64,000 nucleotides of DNA from Callaeas wilsoni (lineage: Eukaryota; Chordata; Aves; Passeriformes; Callaeidae): positions 1 through 64,000 of the forward strand of contig VWPU01017642.1 of the NCBI GenBank assembly GCA_013398955.1, written 5' to 3'. This document shows, piece after piece, positions 11,601-22,964 of this stretch. The first letter of the stretch is position 1. The number at the start of each line of letters is the position of its first letter. The translations under genes were made by a program, and so were the position numbers. Below the pieces are notes generated by a model. It saw nothing but the letters and a program-made list of their open reading frames with translations, had not been told where the DNA came from and did not search any database.

Positions 11601-14600
11601 AATAAGCAGAAACCAAAACATACCCCACAAAACACTGAGAAAATAGAAACTGCGGCTGTGTCATCCAAAATGAATCCCTATCACTACAGATGAGACATTT
11701 CCCTGCTTTCACACAATAGATGCTTTTATTTATTACTATCAAGACTGGAGCCAACTCGAACAATCTCTCTTTGTATACAGATACTTCTTTTAATTTGTTA
11801 GTGAGTTGATCCTTTTAAAATTGCTAATTAGCTGAGCTGTTACTAATGTGACTCAAATAACTGGAAAACCTCTGATCTTATGATCACAGGGCTATTCAGC
11901 CGACAGGTCCACAAGGACCACTCATTGACCTTGTAAGTAAAGTAGTGTTTAGCCCAGAATGAGAAAACCAAAGTAACACATGCTTCTCAAACTGCCACTA
12001 AAAAGAGTGTTCTTAATATAGCATTTTAACACTTCACATACTTGATTAAATGCTCAATTAATTTCTTTAGCAATATAAGCACAAAACACTTACTGCAAAA
12101 CGAAAAGATAATTTTGAAGCAGAGGACACTTTGGTAATTTCCAAGGTTTCTGGGACATATTGAAGCATCTTTCTTGCAGTGAAGTTGTTACTACAGAACA
12201 TATATCCTTATCCATATTTTGTGTACTTTTTATTACACTGCTGAGTCCTTCAGTTTCCTGGTGTCAGTCAGCCCACCTCTGTTTTCAATGAGTAGACATT
12301 GTTATTAAATCTAGGTTCACATTACTATTGTCTGAAGTAACTTACAAATAAATTGTAGCATACTTTGCTCCAGCCATTATTCCTCTGTATGTTAAATTTC
12401 AGGGGTTTTTTTGAAGGCTTTTGCTAAAAAATTTATATAACTCTTTCTCATTTTACTTCCCTTTCCTTCCTCTGGAGAATCATTCACCAAACCACTGACC
12501 TCACTTTAGTAGCTAACAGCCAGCTGTGGAGCAGAGATTTGTGAGAATTCTTTCTTACCTGTAAATCAATTTATTGTTTCCTCCAAGTCAACCAAGTTCA
12601 GCTTAAATTACCAGATCTGGAGTGGGTAGTAACTGGCATTTAGCAAAACTTTTCTTTTGTCCTTGAATCCAGACCTTCTTTTGGTAGAAACAGTTGGAAT
12701 CTTGTTGTTTTCTAAAAATGCCTTCTGCTGAAAAGAGCTATCAAATTTGAGCAGAGATCAATGGGGAAAAAATTACATTCAAGCTCGGTGTAGTGGTAAA
12801 TTATAGCTTCATACCAAAACTTACTACCACTAACATATAACTTAAACTGCTTATTCAATCAGATGATAAGTGTACATGATACGAAGTGTGGGCTGAAGGT
12901 GGAAAGTCACCCTTGGCTAGGTGAAAAACATTGCTGGAACTTCATTTATGTGTGTAAAATTGAGCAGTGTTATAAAAACTACATCCATATCAGATTTGCT
13001 AGTGTAAGCAACTACATTTTTGCAGGAAGTCTCCGTCTTATCAGCTTTATCAGCCTCATGAGTCTTACTTTTTATTATACTTGTACAAGATGTCCTTATT
13101 GAAGTTACAGTATTATTTTATTATGTTCCTATTTTTCCTACTATTTTCCTATTATACCTAAAATATTATTTTACCGATTCTCAGTTTTAATGCTTTGCCA
13201 AATGTGGGGGGAAAGCCCCAAACATGAATATTGCATAAAGCTGTCACTGTAGAATAATAAAATGGTATCTCCAGATAGGCAGGTGGTAACCGGTATGTGC
13301 TTGCTCTGCTTCTAGTCTGTGTGGCCAGATTTCAATTCTGCTCTGGTCTGAAAGCAGAGCACTTGGATAAGTGACTGTGTCCAAGCACTGCTCTCCACAA
13401 GACTTTATTAGCAGAAGCACAACACTCTGTCAGTGAAAAAGTTACACACAGCCAGGTAGGAACCCGATAACAGGGAACTGTCTGCAGCCATCAACAGAGC
13501 CTAATCATAAATCATATTTCAAATAAGAAATATAATCTCATTGGTGAAGGCATTGGTGCAAGGTTTGCTCATGGTTAGAAACAGGAATGAGATGGCAACT
13601 GTGCAAATGCTAATACCTAAATATGCTGCTGCTGCAAATGTTTTCAGATTTTAGTCCACAAGTTTATTGGACTCCTGTTCATGCTAACAAATTCATCAAA
13701 ATGAAGGTCGAAAAGCTGTGACTTAGAAGTCTCTTCTACAAGTATTACTAATAATTCAGTTTAGAACAGAAAGTGATGAATTTTGAGGGCAAGGACATAT
13801 TCCACTGCAGGCTAATTTTTTTTTTTCTTCTTGTATTTGCAGTAGGTTTCCACTGCAAATCATCAGAGGCCACATTATTACTGTTTGAACAGACACTACT
13901 TTCAAAAAAACCCAAAACCTACCTCAGTTTTTTTCTTAAAAACAGGGAATTCATTATTGTGGCTTGGTTACCTAAGCACAGTAGTCTTACTACAAACGAG
14001 CAACACAATGAGCAAGGAGAAATTCTCTTGTACATGAATTGCTTTAATGTGTGTCAGTTAAGAAAGAGCTTATACATAAACAAGTTTTAGCTAATAAAAG
14101 ATTTTATCATGTTGCCTGGCCTGTATTATTTAGGTCATATGTCACAGTTTAAAGATATAAATGATAACAAAAGTAAATGTTGCATAGTACAAAGTTTACT
14201 ATATTGGCAGAACTATTAGATTTTACTTTAATTTCTATAAATACTAAATTACAAGACTGTTCAATCTGTAGATGTTCAGCATTAACAGAGATACCAAAAA
14301 GCAAAAATTTGATATTTTTTCTTTAATTGTTTCTTTTTTTTTTAGAGTATTTAAAATGAAAATTTTGGAAAAAAATGTCTAACTTTGAAGACAAAATTTT
14401 CCAAAATAGTTTAATTTTAAATTGACATCATGCAATCAGACTTCCCACTTCTGTAATAAGCTGATATGATTACTGAATTCCAGAAGTAATTTTGAACAAA
14501 CAGTTTGGAATTTGAATACAGCATTTTTAAAGCTTGGTTGCTAGGTGGACATATTTCAGATTACAAATGAACTCAGTTGACACCTCATTCTTGAGAAGAA

Positions 14601-16800
14601 AAGCTGCTGCTCAAGTAATTCATTAATATGATTACATGAACAGAAAATTAAAAGCATGACCAGAAAATCCAACAGGAATTCTTGTAAAAAATACTCATAG
14701 AAGTAGAATATTAGTAGAGAAAGACCAGAATGCAAGAAATAAAAGCATTATTTTAGGAAACTAGATGTTTTTCTGCAACATGCCAGTATCTTTAGCAGTT
14801 GTTGAACTTCTTGAGAAAAAAAACTGAGTGGTTTGTATTAACCTGCTGGTGTGGTTAGCTCAGTGCTGTACATTTCAGCAGGACTGCTCCTGGTGATTAT
14901 CCATGCCCCGGGGGAGTTGGACTTAACTGACATTAAGCTTGAGGTATTCTGTGTGTTTTTTATGTATTTTTTTTTAACAAGAAAAATGTAAACTTTTTAA
15001 AAGTAAATGGGATGCAAGAGATTTAGTAAGCATGATTTGTATTTTGAAATATAAATGAGAGAAGAAAATAATCTCCTCATAGTTCAAAGTAATATGTGAG
15101 AAGGAACAAGATCAAAGACAAAGGTCACTGTACCTGAACCCCCAACAGGGCAGCTAAGGAGCATTATCCTGCAGAGGAAAGCTATTGCAGAAAATTTTGT
15201 CACCATACTATGTTCTCACTGCTCAGTTCAGTGCCTTCTTCAAAACACCCTCTCTGCTACTCAGATGGGATTGGGGAGCTCAAATAGCCTGAGGAAGAGC
15301 ACACATTAGATACAACAGGTAATGCACATCTCAAAGCTTTTGTTGTGAGCTCCATGTCTTCATGGAGCGGAGCACTGTAACAGGCATTCTTGATTTGTCC
15401 ATGTTTTATAACACTGCCAGTTGAGTATAATTGCACCTGGGTAGAAGATGATGCTCAGTAGAGATGCATTCTTAACGCTGAAATTCAGATGGCTAGTTGT
15501 TATGACTGTCCTTAGAGAAAGCTGAAGAATGATCGTATAACTAAAACTCTGATGGATCCAAGCTGGAAGTCTGAAAATATATGTGAAGATCACCCCACGT
15601 ATTTCTTTAAATAGGCATCTTTTTCAAGGAAATAGATACTTGGGAAACGGGTTGCTGTTACTCCCTGAAAGCAATACAGTAGTCAATGAAAAAGGTTTGA
15701 TATGACAGTGTTTGCTTTATCTTTAGCAGATCAGGCATTTAATATCATAAAGTAATCTGAATATATGAAACAGTTATCAGGTTTAGAAGCAACTGAGGTT
15801 TATAATAAGTGCTGTAGTTTGAGATTAAATGTTAATATTTTATAACAGAAATTATGTGAAAACAGTCGACAAAAATCAGCTTTCTTGAATTTCTGTTTCT
15901 GATGCATAATTGGTAAAGCAATTGGTTCTGTTTCTTTTTGCTGTATGGTCTTTTATGGAGGTTACAATGCCGCCACAGGAATCATCTTCCTCTCTTGTTG
16001 ATCAAGCTGTGTCTCATTCCCCTATGTCTCTTCACAGGTACTTTTGATCTACATCATGTTTCTAAGAGCCACCAATTTTTTGTATTTTTTGGACATCTAG
16101 TAAAAATATTTGCATGTCTTTTATTTACTCAATTTTCCTTTTCCCCAGTGTACTTATTCAAACACTCTTGACAGGCTGCGTCTCTTGGCAGCCTTATTTT
16201 GCTTATGTCCTTTTTCACTCTATGCTTGTATTCAGCCATGTATTTGTTTGGCAAATGATCTCTTTCTCTTGTTACACCTGTTTTTTTCTCTTCTGTCTCT
16301 TCTCAAAATGACAGTCCTGATAGATGTGAGTCTTTAAAAGGAATAATAAGAAATCTGGAAGCAAAAATGCTCAGCCTCAATGTTTGATTAAGAGTAATTA
16401 TCAGTTTAATTCAACATTCTAAGTTTCCCACAAATAATATTGATTTAATTCATTAGTTTATTAGAGTTTTAGATGTCATTGTTTGAACATATCTATCTGT
16501 TATCACCATATTGTGGTTCCGAACTTAATTTTTTAATTCAGGTGTTTTATATGTCTTCTGAAACCACAAGTTTCCCCACCCCTGCCCCTTCCTTTCCCAC
16601 ACACACTTTCTGTCAGAATTATGGCTCTGCTGGTTGGAGTACTATTTGTAATGCTCTCTCCTTCTCTCTCTGAGCCATCAGTCTAAAAAAAACTCCAGTG
16701 CCTGGTTTATTTTAGCTTTATGGATCACTTATGGAAAGACAAAAAATATCTACTGTTTGACTGTGTCACATGAAGAGTAATGGTGGTGGTGCTGTTGTTA
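8700..16800. other. Intergenic DNA, no gene recognised
   Basis: AT-rich non-coding sequence with homopolymer runs. Open frames are short, unrelated to any family I know and not flanked by a consistent exon structure. A tRNA-like D-arm string near 14,850 is not part of a tRNA gene. Confidence 0.6.
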
Positions 16801-16809
16801 TGACAGCAT

Positions 16810-17660
16810 AAAGACTTAATCAAGACAGATTTTCTTGGTGAAAGCAGTATCTTTTAATAGACCAGCTTGTATCACTGGCAAAATTAGATGAGTTTTTGGG
16901 CATGTGAGTCCTTTTTCAGGTCTGAAATAGAAGCAGAAGACTTCAAAGCTAAGTACAAGTTGAGTGCATTGTCTTACCACATTAGTTGTGCTCAGACCAC
17001 CTCACAGGGGAAGTTAAAGGAAGGAACAGTAAGAGAAGGAAGAGTCTGAGAAAGAGATACATCAAGGGGAAGGTGGGAGGTTTTTCTCTCACAAAAGCGC
17101 AGTCTCTGAATTCGTGGGTTTTGTTATCCAGCAGATTTGTGAAAGAGCACTCAAGTTTTTCTTTGGAAAATGTTGTAGGAATCCTCGAGGGTCTGGCCTA
17201 AGATATTCAAAATGCAGTGATTATTTTTGGAGAAATACTCTCTCCCTGATAACTGGGGAACTTCTGTCTTTTACTTGTGTATGTTCATTCTTTCAGTGCC
17301 CAGTAGTTGCTTAGTTTCCCCTGCATAGTTACCCTGAGAGCACTCAATGCACCTGACAAAAGGTTCCCAGAATTACAGGCATAGGAGCTGATTGTTCTGT
17401 GTTAAGGCATATTAATTGTGCTGCTAGTGGAGAGACGTTGGTTAAGTTTTGTACTTGTGAAAGTCCTAAATACATTTAGTTTGTTTTGGCCACAGGCAAC
17501 TTGCCTCTCCTAGTGGGTTTAGTGAGGTTGGGGCCTGTGCAATTAGAAGGGAGGATCTGGAGGACCCTATTTCGAAAGAGGATTGTTTTCTAACACGTCT
17601 TCCAATGCCTGTATGTTTGTTCCAGCACACAAAATTGCAAGGGGGAAGGATGTACAAGGG
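16810..17660 (-). mobile_element. Degenerate Penelope-like retroelement (3' part, GIY-YIG fossil)
   Basis: On the plus strand this region follows, block by block, an ancient repeat that I remember as abundant in turtle and crocodile genomes: 'TATCTTTTAATAGACCAGC', then 'TTTTTCAGGTCTG', 'AAGCTAAGTACAAG', 'GTCTTTTACTTGTGT', and 'CCTGCATAGTTACC'. In antisense, 17,357-17,274 reads as a decayed GIY-YIG endonuclease core, including GNYAGETKQ and RMNIH, with an in-frame stop soon after. That is the module found at the C-terminus of Penelope-like element proteins. The copy is old: short, riddled with indels and non-coding. Borders are approximate, and the family name would need a repeat-library comparison. 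Confidence 0.6.
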
Positions 17661-17664
17661 CTTG

Positions 17665-20600
17665 ATGATCTGCTACCACTATGTTATTTCAACATTGTGC
17701 ACATCCAACAGTTGGACCTGTTTTTCTACTTGTAGCAGTCAGTCTGATAAAATATGTTATTAATACATAGAAACCTAAAGAATACGCCCTTGCTTTTTTA
17801 AAAAACAGGTCCTAACATCAAAAAAAGAGGCTAAATGATGTTAAGATTAGCTTTTGCACAGTCTGCGTCACCATGTGTCAAGAATGTTGATTGCACTGTA
17901 GTTAAAACAACATTTATGAATCACTCTGTGGGGGAGGATTTGCTACTAGTGTTGCATTTAACCTTTTCCCTAAATGTTCTTGTTTACGTGGGAGCCCAAC
18001 ATGCTGATCAGTGTGTATGAGCCTTGTTAACACCTGTTAACCTCGTCTTCATCGACCTTTTTCACTTCTGCTACCAATGGTCTTTCTTGGTGATGGTGCT
18101 GAAATACTGTCTAAGGGAACAGCCTACACTGTCCTGTTCACTGTAGGGAATCCAATCTGTGTCTAAACAACCAGACAACTGTGCCTCCTCTATTTGGGTA
18201 ATGATTTATAATCCACTTCTCCCTGGTTTCCCATAAAACTCTCTCATGCTCTCTTCCCTTTCAGCCAAATATTTTCCTTGAATCCTTGTTCCCCGAAGCT
18301 CCAGGTGTATATTCTCTCCCTACATGACCAAGTATTCCACAAGAAGGAGGTCTCTAGAATTCCATCAAGTTCATAGTACCGGTGAGTAATTGTCCTTTGT
18401 GATGCTTGTAACCCGAGCATTACAGTGATTAATATCAGCAATATTACTTAGTATTAAACCTTGGAAGATGTACTGAAGTTGTGCCACGAGCACTTGTAAT
18501 TCTTCAGGGTTTGGAGATGACAGTGCTTTTCAGGAAAACTTCCACAAAGTGTCATATTCCTTAGTGGAGTACAACAGAAAAGAGCTTGTAATCAGTTGGC
18601 AAAGAGCAGTGAAAATGATCTCACTGTGTCCCATATGAGAGAAGGATCCCAGGAACTTCCAGTTGAGGCAGGGTTAGTTGGTTAAAAAGAGTGGAAAGGA
18701 GGGATAACATTCAGGCAGACCATGAGTTTTGAGAAGATAAATGTAGCCCTTCTCCATGGGAAAATAAAATAATAATAGTAAAAAAGGAGCGTGGAGCGTT
18801 GCAGGATTTCTTGATCTCTAGTGTTTTGTGAACTTGAAGTTCTTTCTCTTTCTACGTCTCACTAGAAGCCAGACACTGCCAAAGCAATTCATACTGTGCA
18901 GCTGTCTTTTTTGCAGCTAGAAAAATACGCTTACAAAATGCCTTCTAAAATCACAAGAAACATGGAAAAGCCTGAGGTTTTAAAAATGGTATAGTGTGCT
19001 GGTGTTCTCAGCCTTGAGAGAATACTACTTTAAGGATAAAGGCTCGTGTGACATGTACTTTATTGTCTGATTTCAAAATACTGAGCAGAAATGTTTTGTT
19101 TTAAAATTATGTCTTCTTTCATGACAAAACTTCCCACAGTGTTTTCTATACTTTCCATCTGGCTCTACCAGAACTGTTTCATTCTTTCCCAGTAGAGACA
19201 TATATTGTGGAAAGCCATTTGTAAGGCTAATGGCATATGTTTGATACAAAATATAACGTGAGATAAATTCTAAGTGCTTTTTGGAAGACAAAATCTCTGA
19301 AAACAAGCGGTCTCCAAGAACATACCTGCAGAGGCTCTCCCTCCCAGAGTGACACCTTTGAGGTTCCTCTCACGCTAGCCCCCCGTCACCACCATGCTCT
19401 AAAGCTTGGAGATGGCTCTTCCCAGGGCCACATGGGGCTGTTTGGAGCTTTCTGCCAAGGCTTTGGCTGAGAGTGGAGCAACAGCTTCCCTTGCAAGCTG
19501 TTGCCTGCAGTGATCAGTGGCCCCAGGGTGCTGGTGAGGCTCCGTCTCACACCGATGTGATGAGATAGCTGGGACGGCTGCACTGCCCGGGGACTCAGCC
19601 TCTTTGACAGCCCTGGCACAACTGATGCAGCTGTACTGATGTTTTCTGTCTGGGGTTAAGGGTAGAAAACACCCTGAAAGGAAAATAAAACAGAATATAG
19701 GCATTTGTAGTGTTACCCACAGATTTTAAAATCTGATGTTTTCAGTTAGAACTTTTGAAATATTATATAAGAAAATACAAATGTTTGGCTGAAGAAACAC
19801 TTTATCTTGTTCTTTTGAAAATAATTTATCTAACACATCATTTAACTTAGCAAAAAACCACGTATTCTATTCATTTAGCTGGGAGGTTTTTTTCCATCCC
19901 CTCTCTGAGTGATATTTCTCTTTGGTCTATGAAGTCATCATTCAGAATACAAAATCGTGATTCAGAATATGTCTGGGTGATTATATCCTACATGAGATGT
20001 AGAAAAATGGTTTCATTCCAGATGACCTCTTAGAAGGTTATAACATATTAGGATTTGTCATCTGGAAAAGAGCTTTTTCCCCAGGTTTAGAAAAAAACAG
20101 AAAGCATGTAGTTTTGTTATTAGCTGAGAGTACTATGCAGTTCTCCACTAAAGCAACTGTTAGAAATTTATTTTCCATAGAAGTGCAATTTACACTAGCA
20201 TTTTGCCATTATTAATTAATAATAATTAATAATAATTCTAAAGTAGAAAATGAAGTATTAATCAGCAATTTTTAAAGGGATGTTGTACACTATAGACATA
20301 AAGTATTTAAAAAATAAAGAAAGGTTTCTTTACTATTTTGTTTTTTGTGTTTGCAGCTGTGGACTACATGCATTCAAATACGGGTGAAACAAACTGCAAA
20401 TTTTCCTTGGTGACAAGATAACAGGGTAAGATTCTCACCACAGAGACAAACTTTTCAAATGTTCTTAGACCCAGTTTAATCTTTGTTCATGAGACAATGG
20501 GGAGGAGGTAGAGGGCATAAACTCTAATATACTGTTTCTGTTTTATGTAGCTACATTCAGCTTTAACAGGAATTCATTTATTTCAATCAGCATGAGTCTT

Positions 20601-22780
20601 GGGAGTTGTATTTAGTACATGTGGCTCAGAATAATCTCTTTAAAGGCAGAAATCCTGAAGTGCACTGCAGCCACACTGTGCTGTGAACTGATTACCTGAA
20701 GAACAAGAGGCTGTTCAGACCTTTAAAGACGTAGTAAGCCATGGAAAACTTATTTCATCAGTCTGCTTTAGGGGAAGCTGATGACGCAGTACTTGACTTA
20801 CAGCGGTGTTCATACACAACCTTGCACACCTCTGTGTGCAAATCCTTCACTCTCCCTGTTTAACCAAGCTAGTCTGGATTACCTGCACACAACAATATTA
20901 CTGCTGGGTATCTCAGTCATGGGTTTTCAGAGTGCTGTTGCAACTCGTGTGTATACAGCTCAAGGTCTGCTGCAGCAGTCCTCAGGGTACTTAGCCAGTC
21001 ACCCTGATTGTGCTCACACACTGCTCAGACTAATGTCAGTGACTGAATAAATACAGCTGATAGCTTTTTATCAGACACCTAATTTTTCAAAGGCTAAGAA
21101 ATTAGCTTCTGTGTGTCTGACAAGTGGGAAGTTCTTGCCTTCACACTTACAACATGGCAAAGAAAGTCGAACAGATCAAGTCTCTTGTCAAGGACGCACC
21201 AGAAGAAAGTGAGGTAGCTGGGAAGAGCTATTTTCTGCTATTGAGTCCATGTGCTTTAACCCCAGGATCAGACAAATGAATATAGGCAGAAGCCTGACCT
21301 GAAAATAGCAAATTTTCAGTTAAGATCACTAATGAGGATTTTAATTAGTTGAGTAAGCCAGCATCAATACAATCAGTAAACCAAGCTCCATGACCTAGCA
21401 GCCTACTTCTTTCTGAAGGAAACTGTACTGTAGACAAGTGGATATCAGGCCTTTCTCAGCCATTTTTTACCATTTATTAGCACAAGTCTGGCTTTATTTA
21501 TTAGTATTTGAATTAATTTTGCATAACATGGCTCCTTTTAGAGTGTAAATCCATTCTGAATGCTCTCATCTGCACTGGGATGGCCACCCATTTCCAACAA
21601 GGCACTGTATGGCACTGTAGCTCACTTGTGGGGACCTGCTAGCCTGTGTCTCCTTCTCACCTGGCAGCTGGGTTTTTGCCCCCACCTCCAGCCTCTCCAG
21701 GCTGCCATAACTTCTCTTTCATCTGGTCCCAGCAGTGGTCCTCCCCGGGCTGCAAAGGTGGCTGTGCAGCAATTGTACGAAAGCCCCCTCCACAGCACTG
21801 CTAAAGGTTTTCCTTTTTTTAGAACATGGCTGCCCTTTAGGTAAAAATAGCTAAAATAAAATTTTCAGGAGATTGCACTCCTCACTCTGATTCTTATTGT
21901 TTTAGCCCATTACCCACTGTGAAAAGCTTGACACAGTCTATACTATCACAGCTTGAAATTGATCTAGATAATGTGTCCATAATATGTCTGCATTCTGTGA
22001 TAGAACAGGATCTCTATCCTTTTAAAGTAGCATGATCACCAGTGGAAACAATTTGCTTCATCGAGGTGATTTCTTGTTTACATGGTGTGAATTGATGGTT
22101 ACAACAACAGTCAGGAATGCTTTCTAGCTGAAAGCTTGTGAATATGCAACAATACAGTGAATTTTGAACTTGCAAATAGCTTAAGATGACTGCCTGCATT
22201 ATAAACAATAGACTTGCAACAATCGCAAGCACAATACTCCCTTCCACATCCCACAGAGCTTATAAACAAATCTGGGTGAAAGGCAAGAGAAGGGCTGAAA
22301 CAGCCGGATAGAGAATGGTGGGATAGCTGACAGGCATCAGGGCAAGGAGGAATTAGGAAACCAAGATGGGAAATGTAGGAGACACAGGTAAAGCTTCCTT
22401 ACAAGCTCCGCAGGAAGGGAGAATAGCTGGATAGAAAAGGAAATGTGGAAGGGAGAAAATGGTACTGCTTTGCTGGGCTCTGCTGGATGAGTTGCAGGAT
22501 GTCCCCGTTATGATTGCACTGAGAAAGCTGCACTAGCCTGAGAATATACTGCATAAGACAGCCATAGGGCAGAGCTAGTGCTGGTACCAAGAACTATTTC
22601 ACCTGTAGGATTAAATGGCTTGCTCAATAGAAGTAGCTGAAATTTATTTCTACATCTTATTTATATCTCTCTTTAATAGAAACAGTACATATTAGTACTA
22701 CATATCTGTAGTAGTGTAATTTTCATTTATCTTCTTTTATTATTTTGTGTATTTTGCATTGCATTTTAATTTGATGAAAA
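17665..22780. other. Intergenic DNA, no gene recognised
   Basis: No recognisable coding exon. 19,330-19,620 is locally more GC-rich. A possible spliced non-coding exon at 20,357-20,425 has a good acceptor and donor but no coding capacity. 20,210-20,240 is a small ATTAAT repeat. Confidence 0.55.
20357..20425 (+). ncRNA. Candidate non-coding exon (speculative)
   Basis: A T-rich polypyrimidine tract ends in TTTGCAG at 20,356. After 69 bases comes GTAAG at 20,426. All three frames contain stops, so any transcript would be non-coding. Both signals could be chance. Confidence 0.15.
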
Positions 22781-22782
22781 TG

Positions 22783-22960
22783 GAACAGGCTGCCCAGGGT
22801 GCTGGTGGAGTCACCATCCCTGGAGTTATTTAAAAGACTGTAGATGTTGTTCTTAGGGACAGGGTTTAGTGGTGGACTTGGTAGTGCTGGATTAAAGGTT
22901 GGACTTGATCTTAAAGGTGTTTTCCAACCTAATTGATTCTATAATTCTCTCATTCTAAGG
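22783..22960 (+). mobile_element. CR1 LINE 3' fragment
   Basis: 'GAACAGGCTGCCCAGGGTG' begins the fragment, 'GGTTGGACTTGATCTTAAAG' follows, and it ends with 'ATTGATTCTATAATTCT', the tandem terminal motif of avian CR1. Confidence 0.85.
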
Positions 22961-22964
22961 AAGA

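Noticed and set aside
14845..14935. tRNA gene or tRNA-derived SINE
   Set aside because: GTTAGCTCAGTGC resembles a tRNA D-arm, but there is no matching box B or cloverleaf downstream, so chance or an unrecognisable SINE relic is more likely.
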